Below, piece after piece: positions 8,076-16,178 of a stretch of 64,000 bases of DNA. The translations under genes and the position numbers were made by a program. This DNA is from Embleya sp051903075 (GTDB lineage Bacteria; Actinomycetota; Actinomycetes; Streptomycetales; Streptomycetaceae), in contig NZ_CP182422.1 in the NCBI RefSeq assembly GCF_051903075.1, positions 3,534,001 through 3,598,000 on the forward strand, in the 5' to 3' direction. The notes under the pieces are model-generated. The model searched no databases and had not been told where the DNA came from. It saw only the letters and a program-made list of their open reading frames with translations. Position 1 is the first letter of the stretch; each line of letters begins with the position of its first letter.

Positions 8076-8945
8076 TCAGGCGCTTGTGTGCAGTCCGTTG
8101 CGGACGGCGCGGCGCGCGTAAGGCTCAGGCACGCCGACCGCGACGGCGGCCGTGACGATGTCCTCGGCCAGAGCGTCGAGTCCGCACGGGCCGGGGCATC
8201 GGGTGTGCTGTTTGGCGAGGAATCGGGCGACGCCGTATGCGCTGGATCCGGCGCCGCTTTTGGTGTGGCTGCGGACGATGGCGAGTCCGCGTTCGAATCC
8301 GGTTTGGACGTAGCGCTCGGTGTGGCGGCACCCGGTGGCGACGGCTCGATCCCACCCGGCCGGTGTCGGTGCGGGTGGGGAAGAGTCCACTCCGCCGCGC
8401 GGGGGCGTGGACTCTTGCTTGTGCCGTTCGAGGAGCGCCCGGACGGCCGAGGGCAGTGCGGTGGTGTGGCCGGTGCCGCGGCCGAGCCAACGGGCATAGG
8501 CCATGCGGGATTTGATGTCCACGCCGGGGCGGACGTGATTCGCGGATCGGGTGGCGCCCCGGTAGATCCAGTGCTCCCCGCGGGTGGTGGGCACGACCCG
8601 GGTGGCGGGCAGGGCCGTACGGGCCCACTCGATTGCGTCGCTGTTGTCCAGGTCCACGACGGTGTATCCGGCGCCGCCGGGGTGGTAGGCGACCGCGACC
8701 GCCCGCGCCCAGGACCACACCCACGACGAGGACGCGATGACGGTCGGGTCGGTGGTCGCGGCGGCCCACGCGTGGCACACGCGCGGGCACTTGCAGGGAC
8801 CGGCGGTCTTCATGTTCGGTCGGCCGCCGCAGGCCGAGCCCGTGCAGGCGGGGCAGTTCCCGAACGGGACCTTGCCCGCCCGCAGGGGCAGAACCGGCAG
8901 GCCGGAGGCAGCCAGCATGAGAGCGGTGTGCAGGTGGCCGGTCAC
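8076..8945 (-). CDS. Bifunctional DNA primase/polymerase (prim-pol) domain protein
   Basis: 289 aa. The start VTGHLHTALMLAASGLPVLPLR followed by a Lys is the usual opening of the prim-pol fold. The catalytic acid pair is seen as VVDLDNSDA (DxD), followed by TTRGEHWIYRG and VDIKSRMAYAR, the family's nucleotide-binding elements. A Cys cluster near residues 32-60 could bind zinc. There is no helicase domain; that activity is probably supplied by the DUF3631 ATPase downstream. The GTG at 8945 overlaps the upstream TGA as GTGA, so translation is coupled; an ATG at 8918 is the alternative. It should prime or copy the excised element. Confidence 0.85.
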   Translation of the reverse strand: MTGHLHTALMLAASGLPVLPLRAGKVPFGNCPACTGSACGGRPNMKTAGPCKCPRVCHAWAAATTDPTVIASSSWVWSWARAVAVAYHPGGAGYTVVDLDNSDAIEWARTALPATRVVPTTRGEHWIYRGATRSANHVRPGVDIKSRMAYARWLGRGTGHTTALPSAVRALLERHKQESTPPRGGVDSSPPAPTPAGWDRAVATGCRHTERYVQTGFERGLAIVRSHTKSGAGSSAYGVARFLAKQHTRCPGPCGLDALAEDIVTAAVAVGVPEPYARRAVRNGLHTSA

Positions 8946-9169
8946 GAGAGGCCCCACTTGCGGGCAGCCCGTTCGATCCGCTCCGTCAAGGCCGTGCCGG
9001 GCGGGAACGGGCCAAACTCGGTGTAGATGATGGCGAGGGCCTTGTCCGTGTCGTCGGGCCGAACGAACAGCAGCGCGCGATCCGTGAACACGTGTACGCG
9101 GGCTTCCGCGATCAGACGGTTGACCTCGTCGGTGACGTCTTCGTCGTCGGACGTGAGGGGCGGGTTCAT
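8942..9169 (-). CDS. Small acidic AICE protein, unknown function
   Basis: 75 aa, N-terminus rich in Asp/Glu (TSDDEDVTDEV). No recognised domain. It is locked in the operon by overlaps on both sides: its ATG overlaps the methyltransferase stop (ATGA) and its stop overlaps the primase start (GTGA). Such tight coupling argues that it is a real gene. Size, charge and position would fit a replication accessory or DNA-mimic protein, but that is speculation. Confidence 0.75.
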   Translation of the reverse strand: MNPPLTSDDEDVTDEVNRLIAEARVHVFTDRALLFVRPDDTDKALAIIYTEFGPFPPGTALTERIERAARKWGLS

Positions 9170-9933
9170 GCGGCCGTCTCCTCTCGGGTGCGTGTGGTGA
9201 GCGCGTCGATGAGGTCGGTGCCGATGTGGTGGGTGTAGGCGGGTGGGATGGCTTCGGCGAGTTCGCGGCGGACGTCGGTCCAGTCGATGCCCATGGCTGC
9301 CTGCCATTGGGCGACGGTGCCCTTGCCCCCGCCGTCGCCGTAGACGGCGAAGTACGGGCCGGTGAACCACTCGCCGTGGCGCATGCCGGCGACGCGTCCG
9401 CGGTGCGGCCGGTGCGCCGGTGCGGTGACGGTGAAGCCGTGAACCTCGAAGTAGCGGTGACGGATGACGGCGAGGCCGAACATCTCCCCGCACAACCGCA
9501 GATCCCTGCGCAGTTCGGCGCCGGCGACGTTCTCGATGACGAACGGCACACCGGCCGCGGTGAGAGCGTCGCGGGTGGGTGCGATCAGCCGCGGGTAGGT
9601 GCGTCCGCGGTTGGTGCCCTTGGTGAGCGAGCACGCGTCCTGGCACGGTGGGGAGGCGTGGACGACGTCGAAGTCCGCGGCGTGCGCTTCGGCGTACTCG
9701 ATCGCGTCCGCGCGGACGAATGCGTCCCCGCAGTAGTTCGGCTGCTCGGCGATGTCGACGCCGGTGACGTGGAACCCGGCCAGCTGGTAGCCGCGGGTCG
9801 CGCCGCCGGCGCAGCAGAACAGGTCCAACAGCCGCGGTCGCACGCTCCTGAGCCCACGCGAGCAGCGGGCGGTGTACCACTCGTACCCGCTGCCTTGGCA
9901 GGTGCGGATGATCCGCGCGTGATTGTTTGTCAT
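9166..9933 (-). CDS. C5-cytosine DNA methyltransferase (orphan)
   Basis: 255 aa, short for a C5 methyltransferase but with the core intact: SAM-binding motif I DLFCCAGGATRGYQLAG (37-53), catalytic SPPCQ with Cys97, and motif VI IENV (133-136). The target-recognition region is reduced, as in compact phage and AICE enzymes. No restriction endonuclease lies beside it, so it is an orphan. Likely roles are shielding the element from host or recipient restriction, or marking its origin. The ATG at 9933 has GGAAGGGA upstream. Its stop overlaps the next start (ATGA). Confidence 0.9.
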   Translation of the reverse strand: MTNNHARIIRTCQGSGYEWYTARCSRGLRSVRPRLLDLFCCAGGATRGYQLAGFHVTGVDIAEQPNYCGDAFVRADAIEYAEAHAADFDVVHASPPCQDACSLTKGTNRGRTYPRLIAPTRDALTAAGVPFVIENVAGAELRRDLRLCGEMFGLAVIRHRYFEVHGFTVTAPAHRPHRGRVAGMRHGEWFTGPYFAVYGDGGGKGTVAQWQAAMGIDWTDVRRELAEAIPPAYTHHIGTDLIDALTTRTREETAA

Positions 9934-10025
9934 GCTGGGGGTCCCTTCCGGGTCCTTATGGGGTTCGGGTTGGGCCCGGGGCGACCGCCGGACTTGGCGG
10001 AAAGACGGTCGCCCCGGGGGCGGAT

Positions 10026-10319
10026 TCAGCGAGACGGTTCGGCGGCGCGGCGCTCGGCCATGAGTTCGGCGAGGCGGTAGCGGTCGATCGCCACGGCGCC
10101 GAGACGGATCGCCAGAGCCCGCTTCGAGGGCACGACGTCGTAGTGCCAGCGGTGGTTGGTCGCGTTCTGGAACCAGCTCCGCTTGAGACCCAGCCGCTGC
10201 GCGAACGCGTGCAACTCGTCTCGGGTGTCGGCGGTCAGGTGCGACCAGTGGGTGTGGCGAAGACCTTTGAGCCTGGCCGCGTGGGTGTGGTCGGTGATCT
10301 CGTCCACGTAGACGGTCAC
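10026..10319 (-). CDS. DUF4031 domain protein
   Basis: 97 aa matching the DUF4031 pattern: TVYVDE at the start, a central WSHLTAD and HWHYDVVPSKRALAIRLGAV near the end. DUF4031 proteins are common in actinobacterial phages and AICEs; their biochemical role is unknown. The GTG at 10319 has AAGAGG 7 bp upstream and gives the canonical N-terminus; the longer frame to 10439 adds only proline-rich filler. Confidence 0.8.
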   Translation of the reverse strand: MTVYVDEITDHTHAARLKGLRHTHWSHLTADTRDELHAFAQRLGLKRSWFQNATNHRWHYDVVPSKRALAIRLGAVAIDRYRLAELMAERRAAEPSR

Positions 10320-10422
10320 GGGTACCTCTTGAATGGGGTGGGAGTGCACAGCGGGCGGCCGGTCGGCCGTCCTCCACGACCGCGGACCGGATGTGCGTCC
10401 GGGGCCATGGGGAGCGGCCGAG

Positions 10423-10626
10423 TCAGTCGTCCCGGTCATCCCACGTGCCGTTCAGCCAGTGCGCGTCCCGGGCCTCGGCCTCGGTGATCGCGCCGGTCTC
10501 CACGTCGTGCTCGATGCCGTCTCCGATCGCCTCACGGCAGGCATCGCAGGCACCGCACCACTCGTCGGGAGGCCCACCCCCGCAGTCCTCGAACCCGTCT
10601 TCATCGTCGTACACGTCTGCCCCCAT
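10423..10626 (-). CDS. Small acidic Cys-containing protein, unknown
   Basis: 67 aa from the ATG at 10626, very acidic, with a CGACDAC segment that might bind metal. The ribosome site is weak and an in-frame start at 10686 would extend it into the palindrome cluster, so the start is uncertain. It sits between the translocase and DUF4031 genes. Function unknown. Confidence 0.5.
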   Translation of the reverse strand: MGADVYDDEDGFEDCGGGPPDEWCGACDACREAIGDGIEHDVETGAITEAEARDAHWLNGTWDDRDD

Positions 10627-10660
10627 CGGTAACTGTGTGTAGTGGTGTGCGGGTGTGGAC

Positions 10661-10764
10661 GTGCGCACGCGTGCGGGTGTGCGCACGGGCGAAAGTGCTG
10701 GTCAACGCGCGCGCGTGCGCGCGAGGGCAACAGGCGTGCGCACGGCTTCCGCACACGTGCGCAC
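10661..10764. promoter_or_regulatory. Four GTGCGCAC palindromes beside the translocase gene; candidate clt
   Basis: Exact 8-bp palindromes GTGCGCAC occur at 10661, 10679, 10736 and 10757, within a 104-bp stretch of alternating purine-pyrimidine sequence 15 bp past the translocase stop. TraB/TraSA-type translocases of streptomycete plasmids recognise short repeated 8-bp sequences in a cis-acting clt locus, usually near tra. This cluster is the best such candidate in the element. Confidence 0.5.
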
Positions 10765-10778
10765 ACCCCGCCGCACGG

Positions 10779-12854
10779 CTACGCGGCGTAGTCCTCAACG
10801 GTGTCGTCGCGGGGGATGATGAGCCAGGATCCGAGCTGTCCGCCGGGGTTCTCGGCGACCTCCCGGCCGTCGTCCGCCCACTCGGCGAGGCGACGCGAGA
10901 CCCAACTGCGGTGACGTCCGACGCGGGCCCGTGGGAAGTCCTTGGGCGCGCACACCGCCTCACCCCGCGCCCGCAACTCGTCCAGGATGGTCGCCATCTC
11001 GGCGAGCGCGTCCTCGGTGGAGCGACCGCTCGCGAACTCCGGCTCGGACACCTGCATCACCCGGGAGGGTTCCTCAAGCTCCTTGTCGGGATCGGCCTGC
11101 GCGTCCAGGTCGCTTTCGTGGTCGACCTCGTACGGCCGCCCGGCGCCCTCGAACTCGGTTTCGTCGTCCGCGGCTTCGCTTTCCACGATCTCCGCTTCGT
11201 CCGGGTGGATGGGCACGCGCGGGTGTTCGGCGAGAGCGGTCCGCAACGGCCCCGGGCCGGTGGACTCTTCCCCACCCCTGCGGACGGCGCGGGCTTTGTA
11301 GGCCGCGTAGCGGGGTCCGGCGGCCTTTGCCGTGGCCGCGTCCACGCCCTTGGGGCGGACCACGGCGTAGGCGGCGATCAGGCTCCGTACCTGTTCGTCC
11401 TCGGGCAGGCGGAACGCTCGCGCGGGCACGGGCCAGCGTTCGCGGTCCACGCCCGGGGCCTGGAGGTAGAGCATCCCGGGGCGTTCGGCCGCCCACTGTT
11501 CGGGCGATGCCCCGGCGTCCTTGGCCGCGCCGTCCAGGGTGAAGGCGTCGCCGTCGTCCTTGACGCCGAAGATCAGGGATGTCCCGAACTGGGCGCGGAC
11601 CTCGGTGGAGATGCCCGTGAACGAGGCGCGTTGGAGGGAGAACGACAGGACGGTTCCGGTGGATCGGGCCTGTTGGGCGACCGGGACGACGTTCGGGTGA
11701 TCGGCGACCGCCTCGTCGGCGGACTCCTCGAAGTGGATCAGGAGGAGCGGGATCCGGTGCTTGGTCCAGCACTCCGGTTCCCACTGGGCGTAGCCCAGGC
11801 GCCCGAGGAGGTCCGCGCGGGCCTTGACGACGATCGGGAGCACGTCGAGCATCGCGCTCACGCCCTGCGGTGTGGTCTCGCACCAGTCCAGGCCGCCCTG
11901 GATGGCGCCGATGCTCTGGCTGCCCTTGGACGGGTCCGCGAACCACACCACCGCGTCGGAGCGGGTCATCGCCTCGGTCAGCAGCACTTTGAGGCTTCCG
12001 GACTTGCCGGATCCGCTCATGCCGGTGGTCAGCAGGTGGGAGAGCGGGCGAGGGTTGTCGCGGTCCTCGGTGCCCGGCAACCAGAACTCCAACGGTTGCG
12101 CGTCCTGGTAGACGCCCAGGCGGATCGGGCGGGCGATCGACTGGCCCGGCAGAGAAGGTCCGGGGTAGAGCACGGACTTGCGCAGGTGATCCACCGGCGT
12201 CACCGACAACGTCACCCGGGAGTGGTCGTCCCGGTTCGGCGTGACACGGATCGCCCCGGGCGATGTCCCCAGCGCGGACGCCATCTGCGGAATCCGCTTC
12301 TGCACGTCGTCCGGCACCATCTCACCCCGGGGAAGCTGGAGTTCCGCGCTCACCTCACCGGCGACCACCTCACCCTTGACCACCTGCGTACGGGCGAGCC
12401 CCACCATCTCGAACAGGCCGTCGCTCACGCTCTCGGCGCCGCTGTTGCGCAGGGCGTGGCGAAGATTCCACCACAGCGCGAGGGTGCCCCCGCCGAGTGC
12501 TTGAAGCAGGGCGACGTTCGGCGACGTCGGCCCGGCCACGGTCGCGGCCGTCAGATAGGCACTGGCCGCGCCGGTGGACACCGTCGCCATGGCCCGAAGC
12601 CGCGGGGAGCGCTTCGACGCCTCCGACCAGGCCGCGACGGTGATGCCCGCACCGGCCGCGCCGATCAGGGCGGTGGCGGCAGGGTTGGTGCCGATCGTGT
12701 CGTGTGCCAGCGCCGCCGGGATCGTCAGCCCCGCCGCGACCATCCATGGCGGCAACAACGGTGCCGCGCGGCTGGTCAGGTGCTTGGCGGCCTGATCGAG
12801 CGGGGCGGTGGCCACCGCCGCCGTCACCCGCGAACGCCTGGATTTCCTCGCCAC
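10779..12854 (-). CDS. FtsK/SpoIIIE-type conjugative DNA translocase (TraSA/TraB-like)
   Basis: 691 aa. The N-terminal part has membrane segments (about 36-50, 58-76 and 88-130), followed by a linker and a RecA-like motor with Walker A GMSGSGKS (278-285) and a Walker B-type hydrophobic strand LLLIHFEES. The C-terminal region (about 610-691) has a winged-helix look (VGRHRSWVSRRLAEW), the part that in TraB reads clt repeats. In streptomycetes one such protein moves double-stranded DNA between mycelia. The GTG at 12854 follows AAGGAGGAG. It is the core of the transfer module. Confidence 0.92.
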   Translation of the reverse strand: MARKSRRSRVTAAVATAPLDQAAKHLTSRAAPLLPPWMVAAGLTIPAALAHDTIGTNPAATALIGAAGAGITVAAWSEASKRSPRLRAMATVSTGAASAYLTAATVAGPTSPNVALLQALGGGTLALWWNLRHALRNSGAESVSDGLFEMVGLARTQVVKGEVVAGEVSAELQLPRGEMVPDDVQKRIPQMASALGTSPGAIRVTPNRDDHSRVTLSVTPVDHLRKSVLYPGPSLPGQSIARPIRLGVYQDAQPLEFWLPGTEDRDNPRPLSHLLTTGMSGSGKSGSLKVLLTEAMTRSDAVVWFADPSKGSQSIGAIQGGLDWCETTPQGVSAMLDVLPIVVKARADLLGRLGYAQWEPECWTKHRIPLLLIHFEESADEAVADHPNVVPVAQQARSTGTVLSFSLQRASFTGISTEVRAQFGTSLIFGVKDDGDAFTLDGAAKDAGASPEQWAAERPGMLYLQAPGVDRERWPVPARAFRLPEDEQVRSLIAAYAVVRPKGVDAATAKAAGPRYAAYKARAVRRGGEESTGPGPLRTALAEHPRVPIHPDEAEIVESEAADDETEFEGAGRPYEVDHESDLDAQADPDKELEEPSRVMQVSEPEFASGRSTEDALAEMATILDELRARGEAVCAPKDFPRARVGRHRSWVSRRLAEWADDGREVAENPGGQLGSWLIIPRDDTVEDYAA

Positions 12855-12869
12855 GATGCCTCTCCTCCT

Positions 12870-13253
12870 TTACGCCTCGAACTTGAACGCGGGCTTGACC
12901 GGCTTGGACTTGACCCCCGCGGCCTGCAACTCGGCCGCGTAGTTCTTCTGGAAGCTCGCGTACGCCTTCGCCATCGACCCGGCCGCGTACTTCAACGCCT
13001 CCGCCGCGATGATCAGGTGCTTGGACGTGTCCTTCGCCCGCTTCCGCCCGGCACGCCCGGCAAGCAGGGCGTCCACCGGGGCGATCTGCGACAGGACCGC
13101 GTACAACTCCTCCGCGGCCATGGCCAGTTCGAGCGACCCGTCACGGCAGAACAACCGCCCGCCGTTGCAGTAGTCGCGAATGCTCTTGTTCGTCACGAAC
13201 TCCGGATCACCCAGGACATCCTGGGCCGTACTCCTACGCCGCTGCTGGGCCAT
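12870..13253 (-). CDS. Small helical transfer accessory protein (TraA-like?)
   Basis: 127 aa, helix-rich and basic, with SIRDYCNGGRLFCRD and a repeated Ala/Lys-rich helix ending KNYAAEL. It lies 15 bp upstream of the translocase. Size, the DYC pattern near the N-terminus and position resemble the short TraA-type proteins seen beside tra in streptomycete plasmids. I infer that relationship from memory only. The ATG at 13253 follows a strong GAGGGAGG. Confidence 0.65.
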   Translation of the reverse strand: MAQQRRRSTAQDVLGDPEFVTNKSIRDYCNGGRLFCRDGSLELAMAAEELYAVLSQIAPVDALLAGRAGRKRAKDTSKHLIIAAEALKYAAGSMAKAYASFQKNYAAELQAAGVKSKPVKPAFKFEA

Positions 13254-13358
13254 CGGGCCCCTCCCTCGTGAGCATGGGTGAATGGATTCGAGCGGGGCTG
13301 ACCCCGCTTCCCCCACACCCGGACCGCCGATCGCGGGTCCGGGAGTGAGAGGAGCCGG

Positions 13359-13664
13359 TCAGAACAGCGCGTCCGTCTCGACGCGCTCGGCACGCGCAAC
13401 CGCGGCGGCCTTCGTCGCGGCGGTCACGGCGGGCCGGTGGCAGCGTTCGCACCAAGTCGTCAGGTCCGCGGCCGGCAACCCAACCGCGACCGCGAGCGAG
13501 ACGGACAGGTCACGCGGGCCGACGATCAGGCCGTCGTGCCGATCGCACCGCCCGCCGCTGTCGGCGTGGCGCCGTCCGCACCGGCCGGTGCAACCACAGG
13601 TGCCGCCTTCGCGGGTCGCCACCGCCGACCACAGGTCGGCGCCGACGATCGGGGGCCGGCTCAT
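13359..13664 (-). CDS. Cys/His-rich putative zinc-binding protein
   Basis: 101 aa. It carries CGCTGRCGRRH, then RCDRHDGLIVG and later WCERCHRPAV, enough ligands for one or two zinc sites in a zinc-ribbon or HNH-like arrangement, but no complete HNH catalytic set. Its ATG overlaps the upstream stop (ATGA), so it is coupled to the DUF2637 gene. It may bind DNA in transfer; function unknown. Confidence 0.72.
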   Translation of the reverse strand: MSRPPIVGADLWSAVATREGGTCGCTGRCGRRHADSGGRCDRHDGLIVGPRDLSVSLAVAVGLPAADLTTWCERCHRPAVTAATKAAAVARAERVETDALF

Positions 13665-14608
13665 GCGGCCCGGTCCTCACGCAACTCCAGATAGCGGGCG
13701 GACACCCACCCCACCGACCAACCACACAACTCGGCCGCGGCCCGCACCGGGTGGCCTTCCTGGAACGCGGCCCGCACCACCGCCCGCGCCCGCTCCTCCG
13801 ACAACTTCCCCTCGGCCGAGTCGATCGCCAACAGAGCGGCCCGCTCCCGGCGTTCACGCTCGGCTCGATCCCGCTCGGCCCGTTCCCGCTCGGCACGCTC
13901 GCGAGCGGCGTGTTCGGCGGCCTGGCGTTCGCGCTGTTCACGCTCGCGTTCACGGCGTTCACGCTCGGCCGCCTCGGCCCGCTCCCGAGCCCGCTCCGCC
14001 TCACGCTCCTCCCGAAGCGCACGCTCGGCCGCCTCCACCCGCTCACGCGCCAACCGGGCCTCGTGCTCACGCTGTTCACGCGCCACCGCCGCGTGGTGCT
14101 CACGCTCCTCGCGACGTGCCCGCTCGGCAGTGGCCCGGCGCTCGGCCGCGGCCCGCTCGCGTTCCTCACGCTCGGCCCGTTCACGCTCGTTCAGCGCGAC
14201 CTGAGCGGCGGTGATCGCCCGCCGGTACGCCAATCCCGTCTCCGCCGTGACGATCAGCAGGAGCGGCGCCACGGCATGCACGGCGACCCCGACCGGATCC
14301 CTGCGCAACGCGCTGTCGGCGACGTTCAGGAGCAGGGTCATCAGGCCCGTCATCCACCGCAGCACGATCGGCCACCCACCGCCGTGCCCGCCCACACGGG
14401 CCAGCGCGGCATCCAGGCGCACCACGATCACCACCGCGGCATCGACCACCAACGGCAGGATCGGCGCCGTCCACGCCCACCACGCCGGGGTATGCGCGGC
14501 GGCCAGCGGGGTGACCGTCAGGACCGAATACAGCATCGCGCCGGCCACGATCAGCCACGAACCCACGTTCAGCGCCCGCTCCGCCGAACGCAGTTGAGCG
14601 GCGTTCAC
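13661..14608 (-). CDS. DUF2637 / SpdB-like membrane protein with long charged coiled coil
   Basis: 315 aa. Four predicted membrane spans (about 17-37, 43-63, 85-100 and 107-126) are typical of DUF2637, the mycelial-spread (Spd) type. A very regular Arg/Glu/Ala-rich region of about 130 residues (135-265) should form a long coiled coil. A C-terminal helix-turn-helix-like stretch (GHPVRAAAELCGWSVGWVSARYL) could bind DNA. Such an architecture could tether the element to the membrane. The GTG start overlaps the upstream stop (GTGA). Confidence 0.82.
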   Translation of the reverse strand: MNAAQLRSAERALNVGSWLIVAGAMLYSVLTVTPLAAAHTPAWWAWTAPILPLVVDAAVVIVVRLDAALARVGGHGGGWPIVLRWMTGLMTLLLNVADSALRRDPVGVAVHAVAPLLLIVTAETGLAYRRAITAAQVALNERERAEREERERAAAERRATAERARREEREHHAAVAREQREHEARLARERVEAAERALREEREAERARERAEAAERERREREREQRERQAAEHAARERAERERAERDRAERERRERAALLAIDSAEGKLSEERARAVVRAAFQEGHPVRAAAELCGWSVGWVSARYLELREDRAA

Positions 14609-14931
14609 GAGCCCTCACCGCCCGCCGACCGGACGTCGATCGCCGCAGTCAGCCGCACCGGCGACGTGTCGTCACCGGGCACATCCGCGTCCTCCATCCA
14701 GTCCCACGCGGCGCCGTCCGTGAACACGAACCCGAGCGCGTTCAACGCCCGTGAACGCTCCGCCATCGTCGGCACCGCCGAACCGTGCGCGAAGTAGTGC
14801 CTCGGCCAGTCGCGCACCAAACCCGACACCGGCACGACCACACGCCAACGTCCGTTGCGACACGACAGGAGCGCCTTGAACGTCACCCTGCCACCTGCCC
14901 GACCCCCGGCCGGGAACCACGAACCGGTCAT
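14605..14931 (-). CDS. AICE protein of unknown function
   Basis: 108 aa, no membrane segment, with a Trp/Arg-rich N-terminal half (GRWRVVVPVSGLVRDWPRHYF) and an acidic C-terminus. Coupled on both sides by overlaps (ATGA at its start, GTGA at its end) within the spread-gene block. Not recognised. Confidence 0.72.
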   Translation of the reverse strand: MTGSWFPAGGRAGGRVTFKALLSCRNGRWRVVVPVSGLVRDWPRHYFAHGSAVPTMAERSRALNALGFVFTDGAAWDWMEDADVPGDDTSPVRLTAAIDVRSAGGEGS

Positions 14932-15422
14932 CGCACACCCACCGACACGGCATGCTCCAGACGGTGCGTGAACTCCGCCCACGTCTCCGCCGGCCACCCA
15001 TCCGAGGGACCGTGACGATCCACGAAGTCCTCCACCAACGCCGCTCGCGTCGCGAACTCCCCAACCGGACGCCCGGACCGGGCACCCCGCGCCCACTCGT
15101 CGACCCCGTGGGCCCACACCGTGCACCGGTCCCGCACGCTCCGCCGACCCCTCGGCGACGCGATCAGGAACAGCTCCAGCACGGTGGACGCGACCACCAA
15201 CGTCGCCATCGCCACCGGCACGACCCACAGCCCGGAGACGAGCGAACCCGCCACGAACGCGGAACCGACACCCCCGACGGACGCGATCAGGGCCGGCGCC
15301 GCCGTCAACACGCGGAACCCGACCGCGGCCAGCGCCCGGCGGGCCAGGCCGAGGGTGTTCGCACTCGGCGACCACCGCGGCATGTGCGCGATCGGCCACA
15401 CCACCAACTCCCGAGGCGTCAC
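14928..15422 (-). CDS. Two-span membrane protein of the transfer operon
   Basis: 164 aa. Two hydrophobic helices (about 35-60 and 62-85) are followed by a soluble Trp/Asp-rich tail. The GTG at 15422 overlaps the upstream TGA as GTGA, matching the pattern of the whole block, and is preferred over the GTG at 15431. It probably acts in plasmid spread with the DUF2637 protein. Family not recognised. Confidence 0.7.
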   Translation of the reverse strand: MTPRELVVWPIAHMPRWSPSANTLGLARRALAAVGFRVLTAAPALIASVGGVGSAFVAGSLVSGLWVVPVAMATLVVASTVLELFLIASPRGRRSVRDRCTVWAHGVDEWARGARSGRPVGEFATRAALVEDFVDRHGPSDGWPAETWAEFTHRLEHAVSVGVR

Positions 15423-15751
15423 GCCGCCCACGCCCCTTCACACTCCGCAGTGTCGACGCGCCGCTGTCCCAGGCCGACCGGGGCGGACGAAAGCGCCAGC
15501 ATCTCCGCGCACACCCACGTCCCCGCGTCCACCACCGACAAAGCACTCAGCAGCCGCTCGACGTGGCGGGCGAGTTCGCGATCCGTCCCCCACAAGTCGG
15601 AGAGGATGTCCCGCGCCGCCTCCAGGCGCGCCGCCTCCTCCTCCGCCGTCTCACCGGGCTTCCCATCGAACAGGAGCCAATCGACACCGAACGCCAACTC
15701 GGCGAACTCGGCGACCGTGGCCGCGTGGCGACCAACGACAATGTCTCTCAT
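15419..15751 (-). CDS. First gene of the transfer operon, unknown function
   Basis: 110 aa, acidic and helix-rich (EEEAARLEAARDILSDLWGTDRELARHVERLL). The ATG at 15751 is preceded by GAGGGAG at good spacing. It opens the overlapping chain 15751-13359 and faces the regulators across the 15752-16178 control region. Function unknown. Confidence 0.75.
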   Translation of the reverse strand: MRDIVVGRHAATVAEFAELAFGVDWLLFDGKPGETAEEEAARLEAARDILSDLWGTDRELARHVERLLSALSVVDAGTWVCAEMLALSSAPVGLGQRRVDTAECEGAWAA

Positions 15752-16178
15752 GGTCGTACTCCCTCTACTGGAGAAACGACCCACGGGGCGTCCGACGACT
15801 TGCCGGAAGCGGGCGCCCCGGCACACATCTGTGTGCCTCGTCCCGAAAAGACGAGTGGCCATGGCCCACGACGCGCCGACGTACAGCGCGCCGAGGACCA
15901 AAATCACTCGTTGATCTCGTTCACTCTGTTGAGTTCTCAAGGACCACTCGGTCACGTCGGACTCTCGGCGCGCGGGGACAAGCCGCCTTCCGAGTTCCGC
16001 TCGGCCTAGCTGCGAACGAGCCGACAGACAGGCAGACGGTGGTACCGCCATCCCCGATTTCCTCGGCTTGAGATGACCGTACTGCCTTTCGCGAAAGGTG
16101 GCAAGGTTCAGATCTCGACCGATGCGCTTACTGTGTAAAGCAGCAAGGTTTGCCACCTCGGGCGATCAAGGAGATCCG
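15752..16178. promoter_or_regulatory. Divergent control region of the AICE
   Basis: 427 bp without a convincing gene between the minus-strand transfer operon and the plus-strand regulators. It holds a perfect 14-bp palindrome CCTTTCGCGAAAGG (16085-16098), a TTGAGTTCTCAA inverted repeat near 15928-15940, and two GCAAGGTT boxes near 16100 and 16143. These are candidate operators for the GntR/UTRA pair. AT-richer sequence near 16130 may carry a promoter. Confidence 0.6.

Noticed and set aside
15928..15940. TTGAGTTCTCAA inverted repeat as an rRNA or attenuator signal
   Set aside because: Only a 5-bp stem and no leader peptide or rRNA nearby; left as a weak operator candidate.
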